From Hormoscilla sp. GUM202 (GTDB lineage: Bacteria; Cyanobacteriota; Cyanobacteriia; Cyanobacteriales; Desertifilaceae), in NCBI GenBank assembly GCA_005518205.2, contig RFFC02000025.1, positions 53,544 through 117,543 of the forward strand: 64,000 nt of DNA. Reading direction: 5' to 3'. Within the stretch, counting starts at the first letter, position 1. The number at the start of each line of letters is the position of its first letter. Positions 7,065 to 16,162 of this stretch are shown piece by piece. Under the pieces are notes generated by a model that was not told the origin of the DNA, did not search any database, and saw nothing but the letters and a program-made list of their open reading frames with translations. A program made the position numbers and the translations under genes.

Positions 7065-7928
7065 CTACAAATTATACCTCTTCAGTGCTTTCAGCATCAA
7101 CTTGCGAGCCACAGATTGAATGCCAGTATGTTCGTAGTAATTGGTAGTCTTGTCCAGAAATACTGCCACCACATCTAAAGTGTCGTCGGACAAATCGATA
7201 AAGCCACCCAAACGATCGAAAATCTTTTTGGGAGTTAAACCAACAGAGCCTACCAAATTATCCATCCAGCCGCTCACTGCTCCGAAGGTATCGCGGACGA
7301 AACCTATTTTATCATCTCCGGGAATGAAGCCACTGATAGCTTTGAAAATGGGATTGTCTTCCAGACCATTCTCGTCCTCTCCATCCAGGGTATCCTGTGC
7401 TTTTTGCAGGAAGTCAACACCCAGGGGAGCGAGACCGTCCAGGCAAATTAAGCCGATCGTCCGCATTTTAGCCGAACCCGTATAGTTCTCCTTCAAGTCC
7501 GCCACAAATTTGCCAGGGTTCAGTTCCAGACCGTTGAGTTTGCTATAGGCGATTAACTCCGCTACAATTTTCAGCACTAAGTCAATGGATTGAGTGGTGT
7601 CCGCCGAGTAATGCCCCTAAAAAGGAGAGGAAGGGGATTTGCTGATTATTTCTGCCATCGCCGCCGCCGCTAGGGCTGTATCTACGGTGTTATAAATCCA
7701 GATGGCACTCTGATATCCATTCTCTTGGTCATTGTACAACTCGAGAGCCCGATCGCGAATTTGACTAATCCTCCCTGGATCTGTTTGGCCAGTCACTGCT
7801 GTAATGGTATTGTCACAACCGACTATTCTCCCAGTCCCCTGGCACGACGTAATCCAGGGCTTTCAGCACCTTCACCGTGATGTTATCTTCGGGCAGTTCA
7901 TTTAGATCGTTGTCTACTATTCATTATA
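7065..7928 (-). pseudogene. Decayed gene of unknown function
   Basis: The intact 3' part (7065-7577, GTG start) encodes about 170 residues: AELIAYSKLNGLELNPGKFV, then KMRTIGLICLDGLAPLGVDF and a C-terminal helical stretch. Upstream, homologous-looking coding continues in other frames: DQENGYQSAIWIYNTVDTAL and AAAAMAEIISKSP, which ends at a stop near 7618, and before it ELPEDNITVKVLKALDYVVP, which ends at a stop near 7815. At least two frameshifts therefore split what was probably one gene of about 285 codons. I do not recognise the family. It follows the kinase gene on the same strand and may once have belonged to that operon. Confidence 0.6.
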
Positions 7929-8062
7929 CCTGGCAGTGCCCCCAAATCAACCTAACCCTCATAATTTTCTCCTGCATAGCTCGCCAGGGCCCCTGCACCC
8001 ATCGGCACAGCACCTGACAGCCTCGCGAGTACTCTTGTACATCTATCTTACGCGCGATCGCC

Positions 8063-10156
8063 CTACAGGTCAACGCCAATGAGTTGGAAAGCTTGTTTAA
8101 TTGCTTGGGATAAAGCATGTTTTTGTTGCTGGGCATAGAGTTGGGCAGCTCGATGGTAAGCTGAACGGATCTCGCGCAAGTTTAAGACATGGCCATCCGG
8201 GTTTCTGAGCTGCAACAGCACCCAACCTAAATTATGATAGGCTTCGGCATAGTCTGGTTTTAATTGTACTGCTGTTTCTAGGTCCGATCGGGCTTGTTCC
8301 CATTTGCCCTGGCGGGCGTGCAAAGTTCCCTTCCGAAATAGCACCAAGGGATCGTCCCCGAATTTCTGGATATAATCGGTATAGGCTTGCATAGCTGCGG
8401 GCAAGTTGTCCAGTTGTTCGCAAACAATGCCATAATTCAAGTATACCCAAGCGGGCGATCGGGGTTTTGCCATTGCCTGCTGAAAACTGGAAACTGCTTC
8501 CGTCCATTTACCTAAACTTGCCGCCTGCCAACCGCTAAAGCCCTCGACAAAAGCATTATCGGGTACTTGAGTTTGATACTCTTGCATGCATCTATCTAGA
8601 TCGGGGGCTTGCTGGTTAAGTAAAGCTTTCTCTAGGGCAATAGTCAGACAGGGATATACCCAACTTTGCAGTGCTTTGCGAGAATTACTGTTAGTTTGCT
8701 TGGACTTGGTAATGGCTTGCCGGGCCGCGCGGATGGCGACTTTCCATATTCCTTGATGCACCGCTATCCAAGCTTTTAATCCCAGGGCGAAGGTGGCATT
8801 ACTGTCCAGTTGCAACGCCCGATCGACTGCTATTTCCGCCTGTTGCCAGTTGCCAGTTTTGGCCAAGGCCCAAGCCAAATTTGCCTGGATCCAAGACTCC
8901 TGGGGTGCTAAACTAGCCGCCTGCTGTAAGGGTTGCACTGCTGCGGTCCAATTTCCTTGCCGACAGTTAACCAGTCCCCATACTCCATAACCCCTGCTAT
9001 CATTTGGTTGTAGTTGAATTGCTCTCCTTGCCGCCCCCGCTGCTCGATCGTCATCTATATAGATTAACACTAAGGCTAATTCTACAGCCGCTGCACCATT
9101 ATCGGGCTCCTGAGCGAGACATTTTTCATAAGCTTCGGCGCTTTCCTTGAGTTTACCTTGCCCGAGCAAATAACGTGCTTTTCTGAGACTGGGAGAGATA
9201 AATTTTCCTTGCAGGGCGTCGATTAATTCATCTGCCGTTTGAAAGCGATCGTCCGCCTGCATGTTCATTCCCGTTAAGATAATTTTCTCTATTTGCGGGT
9301 GAATTGATGGAATTATATGGCGCGGCGGGATGAGATCGTCCGACCCCATTCTCGACAGTGATTCCAGGGGAACTCGATCCGTTATAGCATGGTACATTGA
9401 GGCACAGACAGCATAAAAATCTGTACTCGGGCTGCGTCGCGCTTGATATGTATATTGTTCTACGGGCGCGTATCCGGGAGTTAACATTGCCGTCATCTGA
9501 TTAGTCCTGCCGGCGATAAACTCTCTGGCCGTGCCGAAATCAATGAGAATGGCTCGGTCTTGCTCGTCAATAATAATATTCTCGGGTTTAATATCTCTGT
9601 GGATTAAGTTATTAGCATGGACTACCTTCAGTGCTGCTATCACTTGCAGGAAATATTGCTTGACGCGCGCTTCTGGCAATGGTCCTGCTGATTTTAAGAT
9701 TTCTGTTAGCTGCTTTCCTCGGATAAATTCCATCACAATGTATCCCGTATTATTTTCAGCAAACCAATCATACACTCTCACGATATGGGGATGGATGCAC
9801 TTTTGCAAACATTCTGCCTCGGTCTTGAATTTGTTAATTTGCTCCTGTTGCGCTTGGGGCGTGACTGAGGCTGGCCAAATAATGCTATTATCTTGCCTGA
9901 GAAATTTATCCGGACAAAGTTCTTTGATGGCCACTTCGGCTGATTTGACCGTATCAGTGCCCTGGTAAGTTATGCCAAAGCCTCCCTCACCGATGGTTCT
10001 GGAAATCCTATATCTACCTCCCTGAAGTAAGGTGCCAGCAGGGAGTTGGTATCCATTGCTATGAGACTGCACGGAGGTTAAGGGACAACCACAAGCAGCG
10101 CAGGTGATAGCTGTATCGGCATTTTCTGCCAAGCAGACTGGACAATTAATCGGCAT
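8063..10156 (-). CDS. Ser/Thr protein kinase with N-terminal zinc ribbon and C-terminal TPRs
   Basis: This 697-residue cytosolic protein begins with a zinc ribbon (CPVC at 5-8, CAACGC at 19-24). A Hanks-type kinase domain follows: P-loop GEGGFG at 56-61, VAIKEL lysine at 78, HRDIKPEN at 186-193 and DFGTAR at 206-211. The catalytic residues are all present, so it should be active. From about residue 330 to the end there are TPR motifs such as ARYLLGQGKLKESAEAYEKC and DLETAVQLKPDYAEAYHNLG. It is downstream of PP2C and FHA genes in the same orientation, so a reversible phosphorylation circuit read by the FHA protein is likely. Zinc-ribbon kinase with PP2C and vWA matches the TerY-P triad composition. 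Confidence 0.93.
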   Translation of the reverse strand: MPINCPVCLAENADTAITCAACGCPLTSVQSHSNGYQLPAGTLLQGGRYRISRTIGEGGFGITYQGTDTVKSAEVAIKELCPDKFLRQDNSIIWPASVTPQAQQEQINKFKTEAECLQKCIHPHIVRVYDWFAENNTGYIVMEFIRGKQLTEILKSAGPLPEARVKQYFLQVIAALKVVHANNLIHRDIKPENIIIDEQDRAILIDFGTAREFIAGRTNQMTAMLTPGYAPVEQYTYQARRSPSTDFYAVCASMYHAITDRVPLESLSRMGSDDLIPPRHIIPSIHPQIEKIILTGMNMQADDRFQTADELIDALQGKFISPSLRKARYLLGQGKLKESAEAYEKCLAQEPDNGAAAVELALVLIYIDDDRAAGAARRAIQLQPNDSRGYGVWGLVNCRQGNWTAAVQPLQQAASLAPQESWIQANLAWALAKTGNWQQAEIAVDRALQLDSNATFALGLKAWIAVHQGIWKVAIRAARQAITKSKQTNSNSRKALQSWVYPCLTIALEKALLNQQAPDLDRCMQEYQTQVPDNAFVEGFSGWQAASLGKWTEAVSSFQQAMAKPRSPAWVYLNYGIVCEQLDNLPAAMQAYTDYIQKFGDDPLVLFRKGTLHARQGKWEQARSDLETAVQLKPDYAEAYHNLGWVLLQLRNPDGHVLNLREIRSAYHRAAQLYAQQQKHALSQAIKQAFQLIGVDL

Positions 10157-10213
10157 TTTTATAACTTCTCCAGTTTCATTGCGTAGGACTTGTCTCGCCT
10201 GTCTGGGGGCGTA

Positions 10214-10234
10214 GGACAGGCGTCTCGCCTGTCC
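10214..10234. terminator. Hairpin in the PP2C-kinase spacer
   Basis: Perfect arms GGACAGGCG and CGCCTGTCC flank a TCT loop, directly after the PP2C stop in the 79-bp spacer before the kinase gene. No T-run follows on the transcribed strand, so it may be an attenuator, RNA-stability hairpin or simple repeat. Confidence 0.4.
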
Positions 10235-10235
10235 C

Positions 10236-12011
10236 TCAGCAATAATTTTCTACATCACATTTTAAGGCAACAATAGTAGCATTATCGCGGGATCCTCGTG
10301 CCAGAACTCGCTCAATAGTTACCTCCACATGAGATTGCAAAGACTGAGGGGTGGTAAAAATCTCGGCTAACTCATCTGCTGGGACTAAGTCCCACACGCC
10401 GTCCGAACAGAGTAGCAATATATCGCCATGCTGGAGGGAAATTGAGAAATCTGAATCGAACTTGCTTAAATTTTGGATCCAGTCGGCATCCAATCTGCGT
10501 TTGGAACCCAGGCACTTGGTGAGTACGTGGCGATTGGGATTACGCTGACTCTCTTCGTAAGTAATATGGCCACTCGCTAGCAGCATGGCTGCCAGGGAAT
10601 GGTCTTCGCTTAACTGACAGATGCGATCGTTTCTTAACAAGAAGATGCGGCTGTCTCCGATATGGGCGATCGCCAACTGCCGCCCGATCGCCCATACTAA
10701 ACTCAAGGTAGTGCCCCCGTTTTCCACGCGATCGGCTACCACTTCGTTGGCCTTTTGCACCAGAGATTCTAGCCATCGATCCCGTTCCTCTATACTGTTA
10801 AGATCGGTAGGAACTGCTGCTGACATAACTGTTTCGACAGCTAACCGACTAGCTACCTCTCCTTTTTCCATGCCTCCCATGCCATCTGCGACCACTGCTA
10901 AAATTTCAGTATCAGACCGATCGCTTGTCTGTTGGCGTAGTCCCCGTACCCCATAGCTATCTTGATTAGAGAGTCGATGTAGACCCGTGGTTGAATGTGC
11001 GGCCACATGCCACTGCACTTGCGGGTTACTCAGTAATTGCCTGGTTTCCACCAACAGACTCAATAATTGATCCAGAGGAAATCGCTGTTCTCTCGTAGGA
11101 GAAAGGCAATTACTGAGAATTTGGTAAATACGAGGGATAGGTTTAATTTCCGGTTGCACCCCATCATCCCAGTTAGGCAACTGGCGGTGAATCGATTGAT
11201 ACAGCAGCGCACTTACTACATAAGAGCACATCTGTTCATTCATAGCATAACCATAGGCAATTTCCGGAGGGCAGTAGTCTCCGATGATACCATAATCCAG
11301 TTTGGACCCGACGGGATAAGCCCCAGTCAAATCAAAAAATTGCACGGGTGTTCCCATCTGAATGAATTGGGGATATATTTGCACCAAACACCAGGATTGC
11401 TGATAAACATATCGCAACAGTTGGCACACCTGGCTAGCTACTAATAAGGACTGTTCTAAGGGATGTTCCTGGGTTAACCATGCTGCTAATGTCTCTGCTG
11501 CTGCGGGCAGATAACTCAGTAATATAATCTTGGCAGCAGAAGCTTCACCTACTATCTCTTTTGGCTCTAAAATTTCTTCTTCTAAATATTCACAAGCAAC
11601 TGAAACATCTTCTGATTCCTGGGCATCAGGGGCTAAAATTTCGGTCATATTTGACTCTAACTGGGCGAGCCCAGAAGATATAGTTACTAGGTCTTGGGTG
11701 CTGCAAGCTAGGATCTCTGATATCATTTTGTAATCACCCAGAGTCTGCCGCAACTCCATTTCCCGACTCAGACTACCCCCGATCGATCCTACACGCAGGA
11801 GTCCTAGTCGAGCTGCATCTGGTTCGGCCTCCGACCGGTTGATGTATACTCGGAAGTAATGCACGTCCGCAGACTGTCCCAGATATGATTCCACCTCTAT
11901 TCGCCAGGTATCTATCCCGAAGCATACCTGCTCTTGAATGATTAAAACCTGCTGGACCTGGAGAACAGTCTCGCCTGTTGTCTCGCCTGTTGATGATGTA
12001 GTTAATGTCAT
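10236..12011 (-). CDS. PP2C-type protein phosphatase fused to a kinase-like region
   Basis: The 591-residue protein ends in a PP2C (PPM) phosphatase domain from about residue 345: RLSNQDSYGVRGL, VVADGMGGMEKGEVASRLAV, LAIAHIGDSRIFLLR, then LLLCSDGVWDLV. These carry the metal-binding Asp/Gly residues of an active PPM enzyme. The N-terminal half looks like a degenerate protein kinase C-lobe: FFDLTGAYPVG in the DFG position, DYCPPEIAYGYAMNEQMCSY in the APE position, and ILSNCLSPTREQRF near its end. No HRD or catalytic lysine is visible. It lies between the FHA and kinase genes, separated by 16 and 79 bases. It probably dephosphorylates targets of that kinase. Confidence 0.9.
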   Translation of the reverse strand: MTLTTSSTGETTGETVLQVQQVLIIQEQVCFGIDTWRIEVESYLGQSADVHYFRVYINRSEAEPDAARLGLLRVGSIGGSLSREMELRQTLGDYKMISEILACSTQDLVTISSGLAQLESNMTEILAPDAQESEDVSVACEYLEEEILEPKEIVGEASAAKIILLSYLPAAAETLAAWLTQEHPLEQSLLVASQVCQLLRYVYQQSWCLVQIYPQFIQMGTPVQFFDLTGAYPVGSKLDYGIIGDYCPPEIAYGYAMNEQMCSYVVSALLYQSIHRQLPNWDDGVQPEIKPIPRIYQILSNCLSPTREQRFPLDQLLSLLVETRQLLSNPQVQWHVAAHSTTGLHRLSNQDSYGVRGLRQQTSDRSDTEILAVVADGMGGMEKGEVASRLAVETVMSAAVPTDLNSIEERDRWLESLVQKANEVVADRVENGGTTLSLVWAIGRQLAIAHIGDSRIFLLRNDRICQLSEDHSLAAMLLASGHITYEESQRNPNRHVLTKCLGSKRRLDADWIQNLSKFDSDFSISLQHGDILLLCSDGVWDLVPADELAEIFTTPQSLQSHVEVTIERVLARGSRDNATIVALKCDVENYC

Positions 12012-12027
12012 AAGTTCCTGTTATTTG

Positions 12028-12660
12028 TTACGGAATTTGAAACAATAAGCGCACTTTACCTATGGCAATTTCATCTCCGGGATTTAATGTTGACGGCATG
12101 GTAATTCTCGGGCCAAAGCGAGTCTGACCGGCAGGTTTAATGAAAATTCCATTGATAGAACCAGTGTCTTTGATCTGCCATTGTCCTCCCTCTAGGTAAA
12201 TTTCTCCGTGGTTGCGGGAAACGGTTTCATCTCCATGAAATCCCTCTAAGTCTACCTCCACTGGACCGGTATCTGGATCGAACCGTCCGATAATTGCACT
12301 GCTGCTATCTAATATAATCTCTGGGACGGGAGAACCCGCTTGTTTGGGAATTAGTCTGGCAGTTGTCCCTGAAGAAATGACTGTCGGGGGAACATTATAG
12401 GATACATTTGTCGGTGCTGGATAGGTGGGTGCTGGACTTGACTGCACGGTTGTCGGTGCTGGATAGACTGGTGGTGGACTTGGCGGATATATATTTATCG
12501 TATTCCCGGCATCTGGTTCTGGTTCCTCAGGGGGAGGATTGTCCGGATATATTATGTTTGCTTGTGAGTTTACTTCTGATAATTCATGGCCACAAGCTTC
12601 GCAAAATTGGGCTCCCTCTGGGTTGCGATCGTAGTTACATGCTGGACAGGTAATCGCCAT
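12028..12660 (-). CDS. FHA domain protein with N-terminal zinc ribbon
   Basis: The 210-residue protein starts with a zinc ribbon (CPACNYDRNPEGAQFCEACG), continues with a ~70-residue proline-rich linker (VYPAPTTVQSSPAPTYPAP) and ends with a forkhead-associated domain. The FHA signature is complete: IIGRFDP, TVSRNHGEIYLEGGQW and DTGSINGIFI. FHA domains bind phosphothreonine, so this is the likely reader for the kinase encoded downstream. The ATG at 12660 is preferred to 12666, because the GGAGGAGGA ribosome site is well spaced for it and too close for the other. It lies 16 bp upstream of the PP2C gene. Confidence 0.93.
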   Translation of the reverse strand: MAITCPACNYDRNPEGAQFCEACGHELSEVNSQANIIYPDNPPPEEPEPDAGNTINIYPPSPPPVYPAPTTVQSSPAPTYPAPTNVSYNVPPTVISSGTTARLIPKQAGSPVPEIILDSSSAIIGRFDPDTGPVEVDLEGFHGDETVSRNHGEIYLEGGQWQIKDTGSINGIFIKPAGQTRFGPRITMPSTLNPGDEIAIGKVRLLFQIP

Positions 12661-12689
12661 GTACATTCCTCCTCCGGTATCTAAGTAAT

Positions 12690-12970
12690 TCCCTCGCTTC
12701 GTTGTTATCCCGCCGGGGGTTCAAACCTCCTCGCTTCGTTGTTATCCCGCCGGGGGTTCAAACCCCCGGCTAATAGCTAAAGTCGGTTAAAACCGACTGA
12801 AAGCCTTTAGGAGTTTGTGTTTAGTCTCCCATTGCGTGGACTTGAGCTTTTAGCCTCCGGTTTTAACCGGAGGCGGCCTGTTGCGACAGGTGCATTCCGG
12901 TGAGTTAAAACCGACTAATACCATAATGCAGTAGCCAATTCTAGCATTGTTTTGGCAAAATGGTATGACA
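12690..12970. repeat. Hairpin repeats between FHA and vWA genes
   Basis: Two copies of CTCGCTTCGTTGTTATCCCG followed by CCGGGGGTTCAAACC(CCCGG) are the inverted form of the 3.8-kb hairpin family. They are followed by GCTAAAGTCGGTTAAAACCGACTG and a GGTTTTAACCGGAGG stem. The end (12920-12970) is an inverted fragment of the ~220-bp D repeat. Confidence 0.75.
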
Positions 12971-13104
12971 TAATATCATCTCCTCCTGATTATTCATCAT
13001 ACTATAGGTTGGGTTAAGCGGCAGTGTCAAGTCACAGGACTGTTGGGTTTCGTGCCTCAACCCAACCTACGTGAATTGAACATTGACTACTGACTACTGA
13101 CTAC
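12971..13104. repeat. GTAGGTTGGGTT inverted repeat
   Basis: TAGGTTGGGTTAAGCG and CAACCCAACCTACG form inverted arms downstream of the vWA gene stop. The same repeat lies inside element B2 and near 31.83 kb. Confidence 0.55.
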
Positions 13105-14481
13105 TTACGTTCCTGATGCTTTCCGAATTTCCTCTTCCTCCAGTTCATTATTAATATCACTTTCCATTTTTACTGTTTGGCCTTTAGACCCCATTTTTAT
13201 CGTTTTTCGCGTCTCGGCGGAAATTTTTCGCGTGCGCCGCAACTCGTCTTTTGCTACTTTCAGTGATGAGGCGATCGCCTCATTGCCTATTTGTTTAGTT
13301 ATGCGTTGGGCTGTTTCGATCAGTTCTGCGGCCCGCTGGGGATTTTGTTCTGCCATGCGGGTAGCATTATTAATCATCTGGACGATATTGCACTGCTGCA
13401 TGTAGCCCATCACTTCCCGATCGACCTTGCTAGTCAAGTTTTCTCCTGCCATAAATTGTACCACAAGATTTGACGGCGGCAGTTCCCCCCGTTTATTTTC
13501 CCCGGGGATATCATAGGTCAAGCCCAACTGAGCTATGCGCACCCGGGAGGCGGCACGAGGCGCTATGGTAAACTCCAGGATGAATACTGTATCATCATTA
13601 GCGGCAGCGTTACCGATCGGGTATGGTTCTCTGTCTAAGGGAAATTCTGCCTGTCCGGGATAGGCCCGCATCACCCGAGTCAGTTTCACACCTTTGACGG
13701 TTTTTACTGTTAAGGAGAGGTTGGCGATCGCCTCTTGTTGAGCTTGCAAGAATTCTGCTAGGATCTGGTCGGGCAGGTCGGTAATTGCAATAGCGGCACC
13801 GCTAGCTTTTTCCGTCACCACATGTAAGGGGCGTCCCCCCGTAGCGTCGCTGAGATCATTGAGCAGGTCTTCGTTAAAGTCTCCCACTCCGAGGGCGGTA
13901 ATGGGGATATTTTTGCCAGCAAATTCTCTTGCTAATTCTCGGCATTGGTCTTCATCAAAGGTTTGACCGTCGGTAAATAGTAAAGCCCGACGGCAGGTCA
14001 TGTTTTCATCTGATAGCATGGTTAATGCTTGTCGCATCCCCAGTCCCATGCGGGTGCCCCCGGAAAATTCTCGCAATTGTTCGATCGCCGTTTTCTGGAC
14101 TGCCGTTGCTGCTGTTAGTCCGATGATGGTAGAAGCTTTGTCATCAAATTGGATCAGGGCCAGGCGATCGCGTTCCGTCAGCTTATCCGAGTCTAGCAGG
14201 TTCGACAAAGATGCGATCGCGATATCTCGTTTAGTCTTTCCCCCAGTCACTTCCCGCCATGTTTGACCGTCAGCTTCATAGGTTCTACCCGTGGGCGTCG
14301 TCTCTCCGACCACCACTTCATCCATCGAACTGCTAGTATCTATTATAAAAGCAAAGGCCGTCGATGGGCGCGTCCGAGCTGCTGCTTTAGTCGGTCGCAG
14401 CTTCAGCATCACGAACAACTTTTGTTCGGGGCTATCAGCTGGCAAAAATTCTCTGTGGGGGGCAATAGTTACATTCAGCAT
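13105..14481 (-). CDS. vWA domain protein (YfbK/TerY-like class)
   Basis: This 458-residue protein begins MLNVTIAPHREFLPADSPEQ and has an N-terminal vWA domain with MIDAS residues: FIIDTSSSMDE (DxSxS), the threonine in GGTRMGLGMRQALTML, and LLFTDGQTFDED. No signal peptide or membrane segment is seen, so it is cytosolic. The second half is a beta-rich domain (LTRVMRAYPGQAEFPLDREP, VFILEFTIAPRAASRVRIAQ) followed by a helical and basic tail. In TerY-P systems a cytosolic vWA protein accompanies PP2C and a kinase, and it shares strand and order here. It precedes the FHA-PP2C-kinase genes, separated by repeat DNA. Confidence 0.92.
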   Translation of the reverse strand: MLNVTIAPHREFLPADSPEQKLFVMLKLRPTKAAARTRPSTAFAFIIDTSSSMDEVVVGETTPTGRTYEADGQTWREVTGGKTKRDIAIASLSNLLDSDKLTERDRLALIQFDDKASTIIGLTAATAVQKTAIEQLREFSGGTRMGLGMRQALTMLSDENMTCRRALLFTDGQTFDEDQCRELAREFAGKNIPITALGVGDFNEDLLNDLSDATGGRPLHVVTEKASGAAIAITDLPDQILAEFLQAQQEAIANLSLTVKTVKGVKLTRVMRAYPGQAEFPLDREPYPIGNAAANDDTVFILEFTIAPRAASRVRIAQLGLTYDIPGENKRGELPPSNLVVQFMAGENLTSKVDREVMGYMQQCNIVQMINNATRMAEQNPQRAAELIETAQRITKQIGNEAIASSLKVAKDELRRTRKISAETRKTIKMGSKGQTVKMESDINNELEEEEIRKASGT

Positions 14482-14493
14482 TTTTTAGCATCC

Positions 14494-14877
14494 TTAAGAC
14501 AATCTTAATGGGGGCAGGGCACCTGTTTGCGGTTCCACTTCCGATAGGTCTGGCGCTATTATACCAGGGATTGCTTGATTTCCCGATTCCTGGAGATTAT
14601 CCATATCACCCTCGCTCATGAGCGGTAAGTCCAGAGTCAGTTCGCTGTGACGGTATCCTTCTTTGATATCTTCGATCCAAGTTGCCACTATCCGACCCAT
14701 CTGACTATCACCTATTCTACAGGAGCTTTGCCTTTGCAGCTCCCCTCTAATTCTCTCACATTCTCCTTGGGTAAAGTACAATTCTGGCCGGTCTTCCTGT
14801 TCTTTTTGCAGGTCGATCGCCCAATCATATTCCTCATTGCTACTTTGGTTTTTGATCCTTAATGTGTATTTTACCAT
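14494..14877 (-). CDS. Unknown small acidic protein, vWA-linked
   Basis: The 127-residue protein begins MVKYTLRIKNQSSNEEYDWA and includes LYFTQGECERIRGELQRQSS and a proline-rich tail. I do not recognise the family. AGAGG lies about seven bases before the ATG, and the gene ends 12 bases before the vWA start, so the two are probably co-transcribed. It has no signal peptide, membrane segment or catalytic motif that I can see. A binding partner of the vWA protein is the simplest guess. Confidence 0.75.
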   Translation of the reverse strand: MVKYTLRIKNQSSNEEYDWAIDLQKEQEDRPELYFTQGECERIRGELQRQSSCRIGDSQMGRIVATWIEDIKEGYRHSELTLDLPLMSEGDMDNLQESGNQAIPGIIAPDLSEVEPQTGALPPLRLS

Positions 14878-14891
14878 AGATTTACCTCTTG

Positions 14892-15314
14892 TTACTCAAT
14901 TTCCGCGACTTGTTTCAGGAAGTTTTCCACATCCTGAGTTAAACTGGGACGGAGTAGGCGGGCTTTATCCAAATTCATTGCCCACTGATCGTAATCTATA
15001 TTTCCTCCATAAGCATGACGAAAGAAATGTCGGAAACCCCGCATGTTATTCAAATTTAGATAACTTGACTCTGATAGTAACCGGGGGCGAATGCCCTCGG
15101 TGATTTGATTTTCAAAATGTGCCGCCACTATTTTCAACAAGTCCTCTACAGCATTGTAAAGATTGTGAATTTGATAGGCGACGCTCTCCATTATCACCGG
15201 TTCATCTGGAGTTAGCCCGATCGCGCGTTCCTCTAGTTTAGCAAAGATCTTGTCGATCCGATTCATTTGTGCTTGGATATCAGTCTGGAGAACCGTCAGG
15301 GCATTTTTGTCCAT
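14892..15314 (-). CDS. hepT: HepT-like (HEPN) toxin candidate
   Basis: The 140-residue helical protein starts at MDKNALTVLQTDIQAQMNRI and has the HEPN-type pattern: SVAYQIHNLYNAVEDLLKIV, then MRGFRHFFRHAYGGNIDY. The R-x4-6-H catalytic motif is present as RHFFRHAYG. HepT proteins are RNases inactivated by a cognate MNT nucleotidyltransferase, encoded here directly upstream with a 19-base overlap. The upstream in-frame start at 15353 would extend the protein with the low-complexity MSFCPPHPRNRKI, so I prefer 15314. The spacing to 14877 is only 14 bases, so readthrough into the vWA genes is possible. Confidence 0.85.
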   Translation of the reverse strand: MDKNALTVLQTDIQAQMNRIDKIFAKLEERAIGLTPDEPVIMESVAYQIHNLYNAVEDLLKIVAAHFENQITEGIRPRLLSESSYLNLNNMRGFRHFFRHAYGGNIDYDQWAMNLDKARLLRPSLTQDVENFLKQVAEIE

Positions 15315-15646
15315 AATCTTCCTGTTTCGCGGATGCGGTGGGCAAAATGACATTGGTCTAGCTTAATCAAGTCTACCTCTCTGCCTAGGGCTGTTACTAA
15401 CAGACTAATCGCGGTAAAAAATTTATCTGGATCTATCTGTTCGACGGCTATGTCTACATCGGATGTTTCTGTAAAGCGATCGGGTCTGGTGAGGGAGCCA
15501 AAGATGTAGGCCCGGCGAATGCCATACTGACTGCCATAGTCATCTAACCACTGTTTGACCTGGGCCAGCAATGTTTGCCGTTCCTTTTCTAGTCGAACGC
15601 GCCTCGCTGCTCTAATTTCATCCAGCAGATAACTGTTAAATGGCAT
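15296..15646 (-). CDS. mntA: MntA-like nucleotidyltransferase antitoxin
   Basis: The 116-residue protein carries the minimal nucleotidyltransferase signature GSLTRPDRFTETSDVDIAVE (G-S-x9-11-D-x-D) after RRAYIF, with a later acidic residue in GREVDLIKL. MNT proteins are the antitoxin half of MNT/HEPN pairs and can AMPylate the HEPN toxin. The gene overlaps hepT by 19 bases. Its N-terminus (LDEIRAARRVRLEKERQTLL) is a basic helix of the usual kind. Confidence 0.88.
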   Translation of the reverse strand: MPFNSYLLDEIRAARRVRLEKERQTLLAQVKQWLDDYGSQYGIRRAYIFGSLTRPDRFTETSDVDIAVEQIDPDKFFTAISLLVTALGREVDLIKLDQCHFAHRIRETGRLWTKMP

Positions 15647-15730
15647 ATTGATTATTCCCTGACTCTGTTCTGAATGTTAGCACTGCGATCGTTCCCCTGG
15701 TAGGGGGGAACGATGTCGGAATTCGCCGCA

Positions 15731-16162
15731 TTACTGTCTGGTCCAGTCTTCCAAAATTAGACCGGGCACTCGTTGAAAATCTCGCCAATTCCGCGTCACT
15801 AGGATACCATCTACGGAAAGCGCGATCGCCGCTATCCGTAGGTCTTGCGTGCCAATGCGGATTTTTTGACGGCTCAATTCAGCATAACGAGCGGAAGCTG
15901 CCCGATCGAAGTCAAGCAAGTTCATGTCTCTGTAAAAGTCTACCGTTTTCCGCAGGTTTGCGTAAGCAAATATTATTTGCTCCGACTTGCCAGACTGGGA
16001 AGCTTGTCTGATACTATTGAGTCGTCCGCGCATTTGCTCTTCTACTGTAATCACAGTGATAGCAATTAAAGAGGTATTAATCCCCTTTAACTGTTTCATC
16101 AATAATGGTTCTTTCCGTTGGATGAGCGAGACATGATCCGTATCGAGTATCCAGAGACTCAT
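15731..16162 (-). CDS. PIN-domain toxin (VapC-like), unit D
   Basis: The 143-residue PIN protein begins MSLWILDTDHVSLIQR with the first acidic residues (LDTD). VITVEEQMRGRL supplies the central glutamate, and IRIGTQDLRIAAIALSVDGI plus VTRNWRDFQRVPGL complete the active site. It is the PIN nuclease of a four-times duplicated pair: its partner at 16159-16698 overlaps it by four bases (ATGA type). Near-identical toxins lie at 17484-17915 and, interrupted by an IS, at 18613-20407. Confidence 0.92.
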   Translation of the reverse strand: MSLWILDTDHVSLIQRKEPLLMKQLKGINTSLIAITVITVEEQMRGRLNSIRQASQSGKSEQIIFAYANLRKTVDFYRDMNLLDFDRAASARYAELSRQKIRIGTQDLRIAAIALSVDGILVTRNWRDFQRVPGLILEDWTRQ

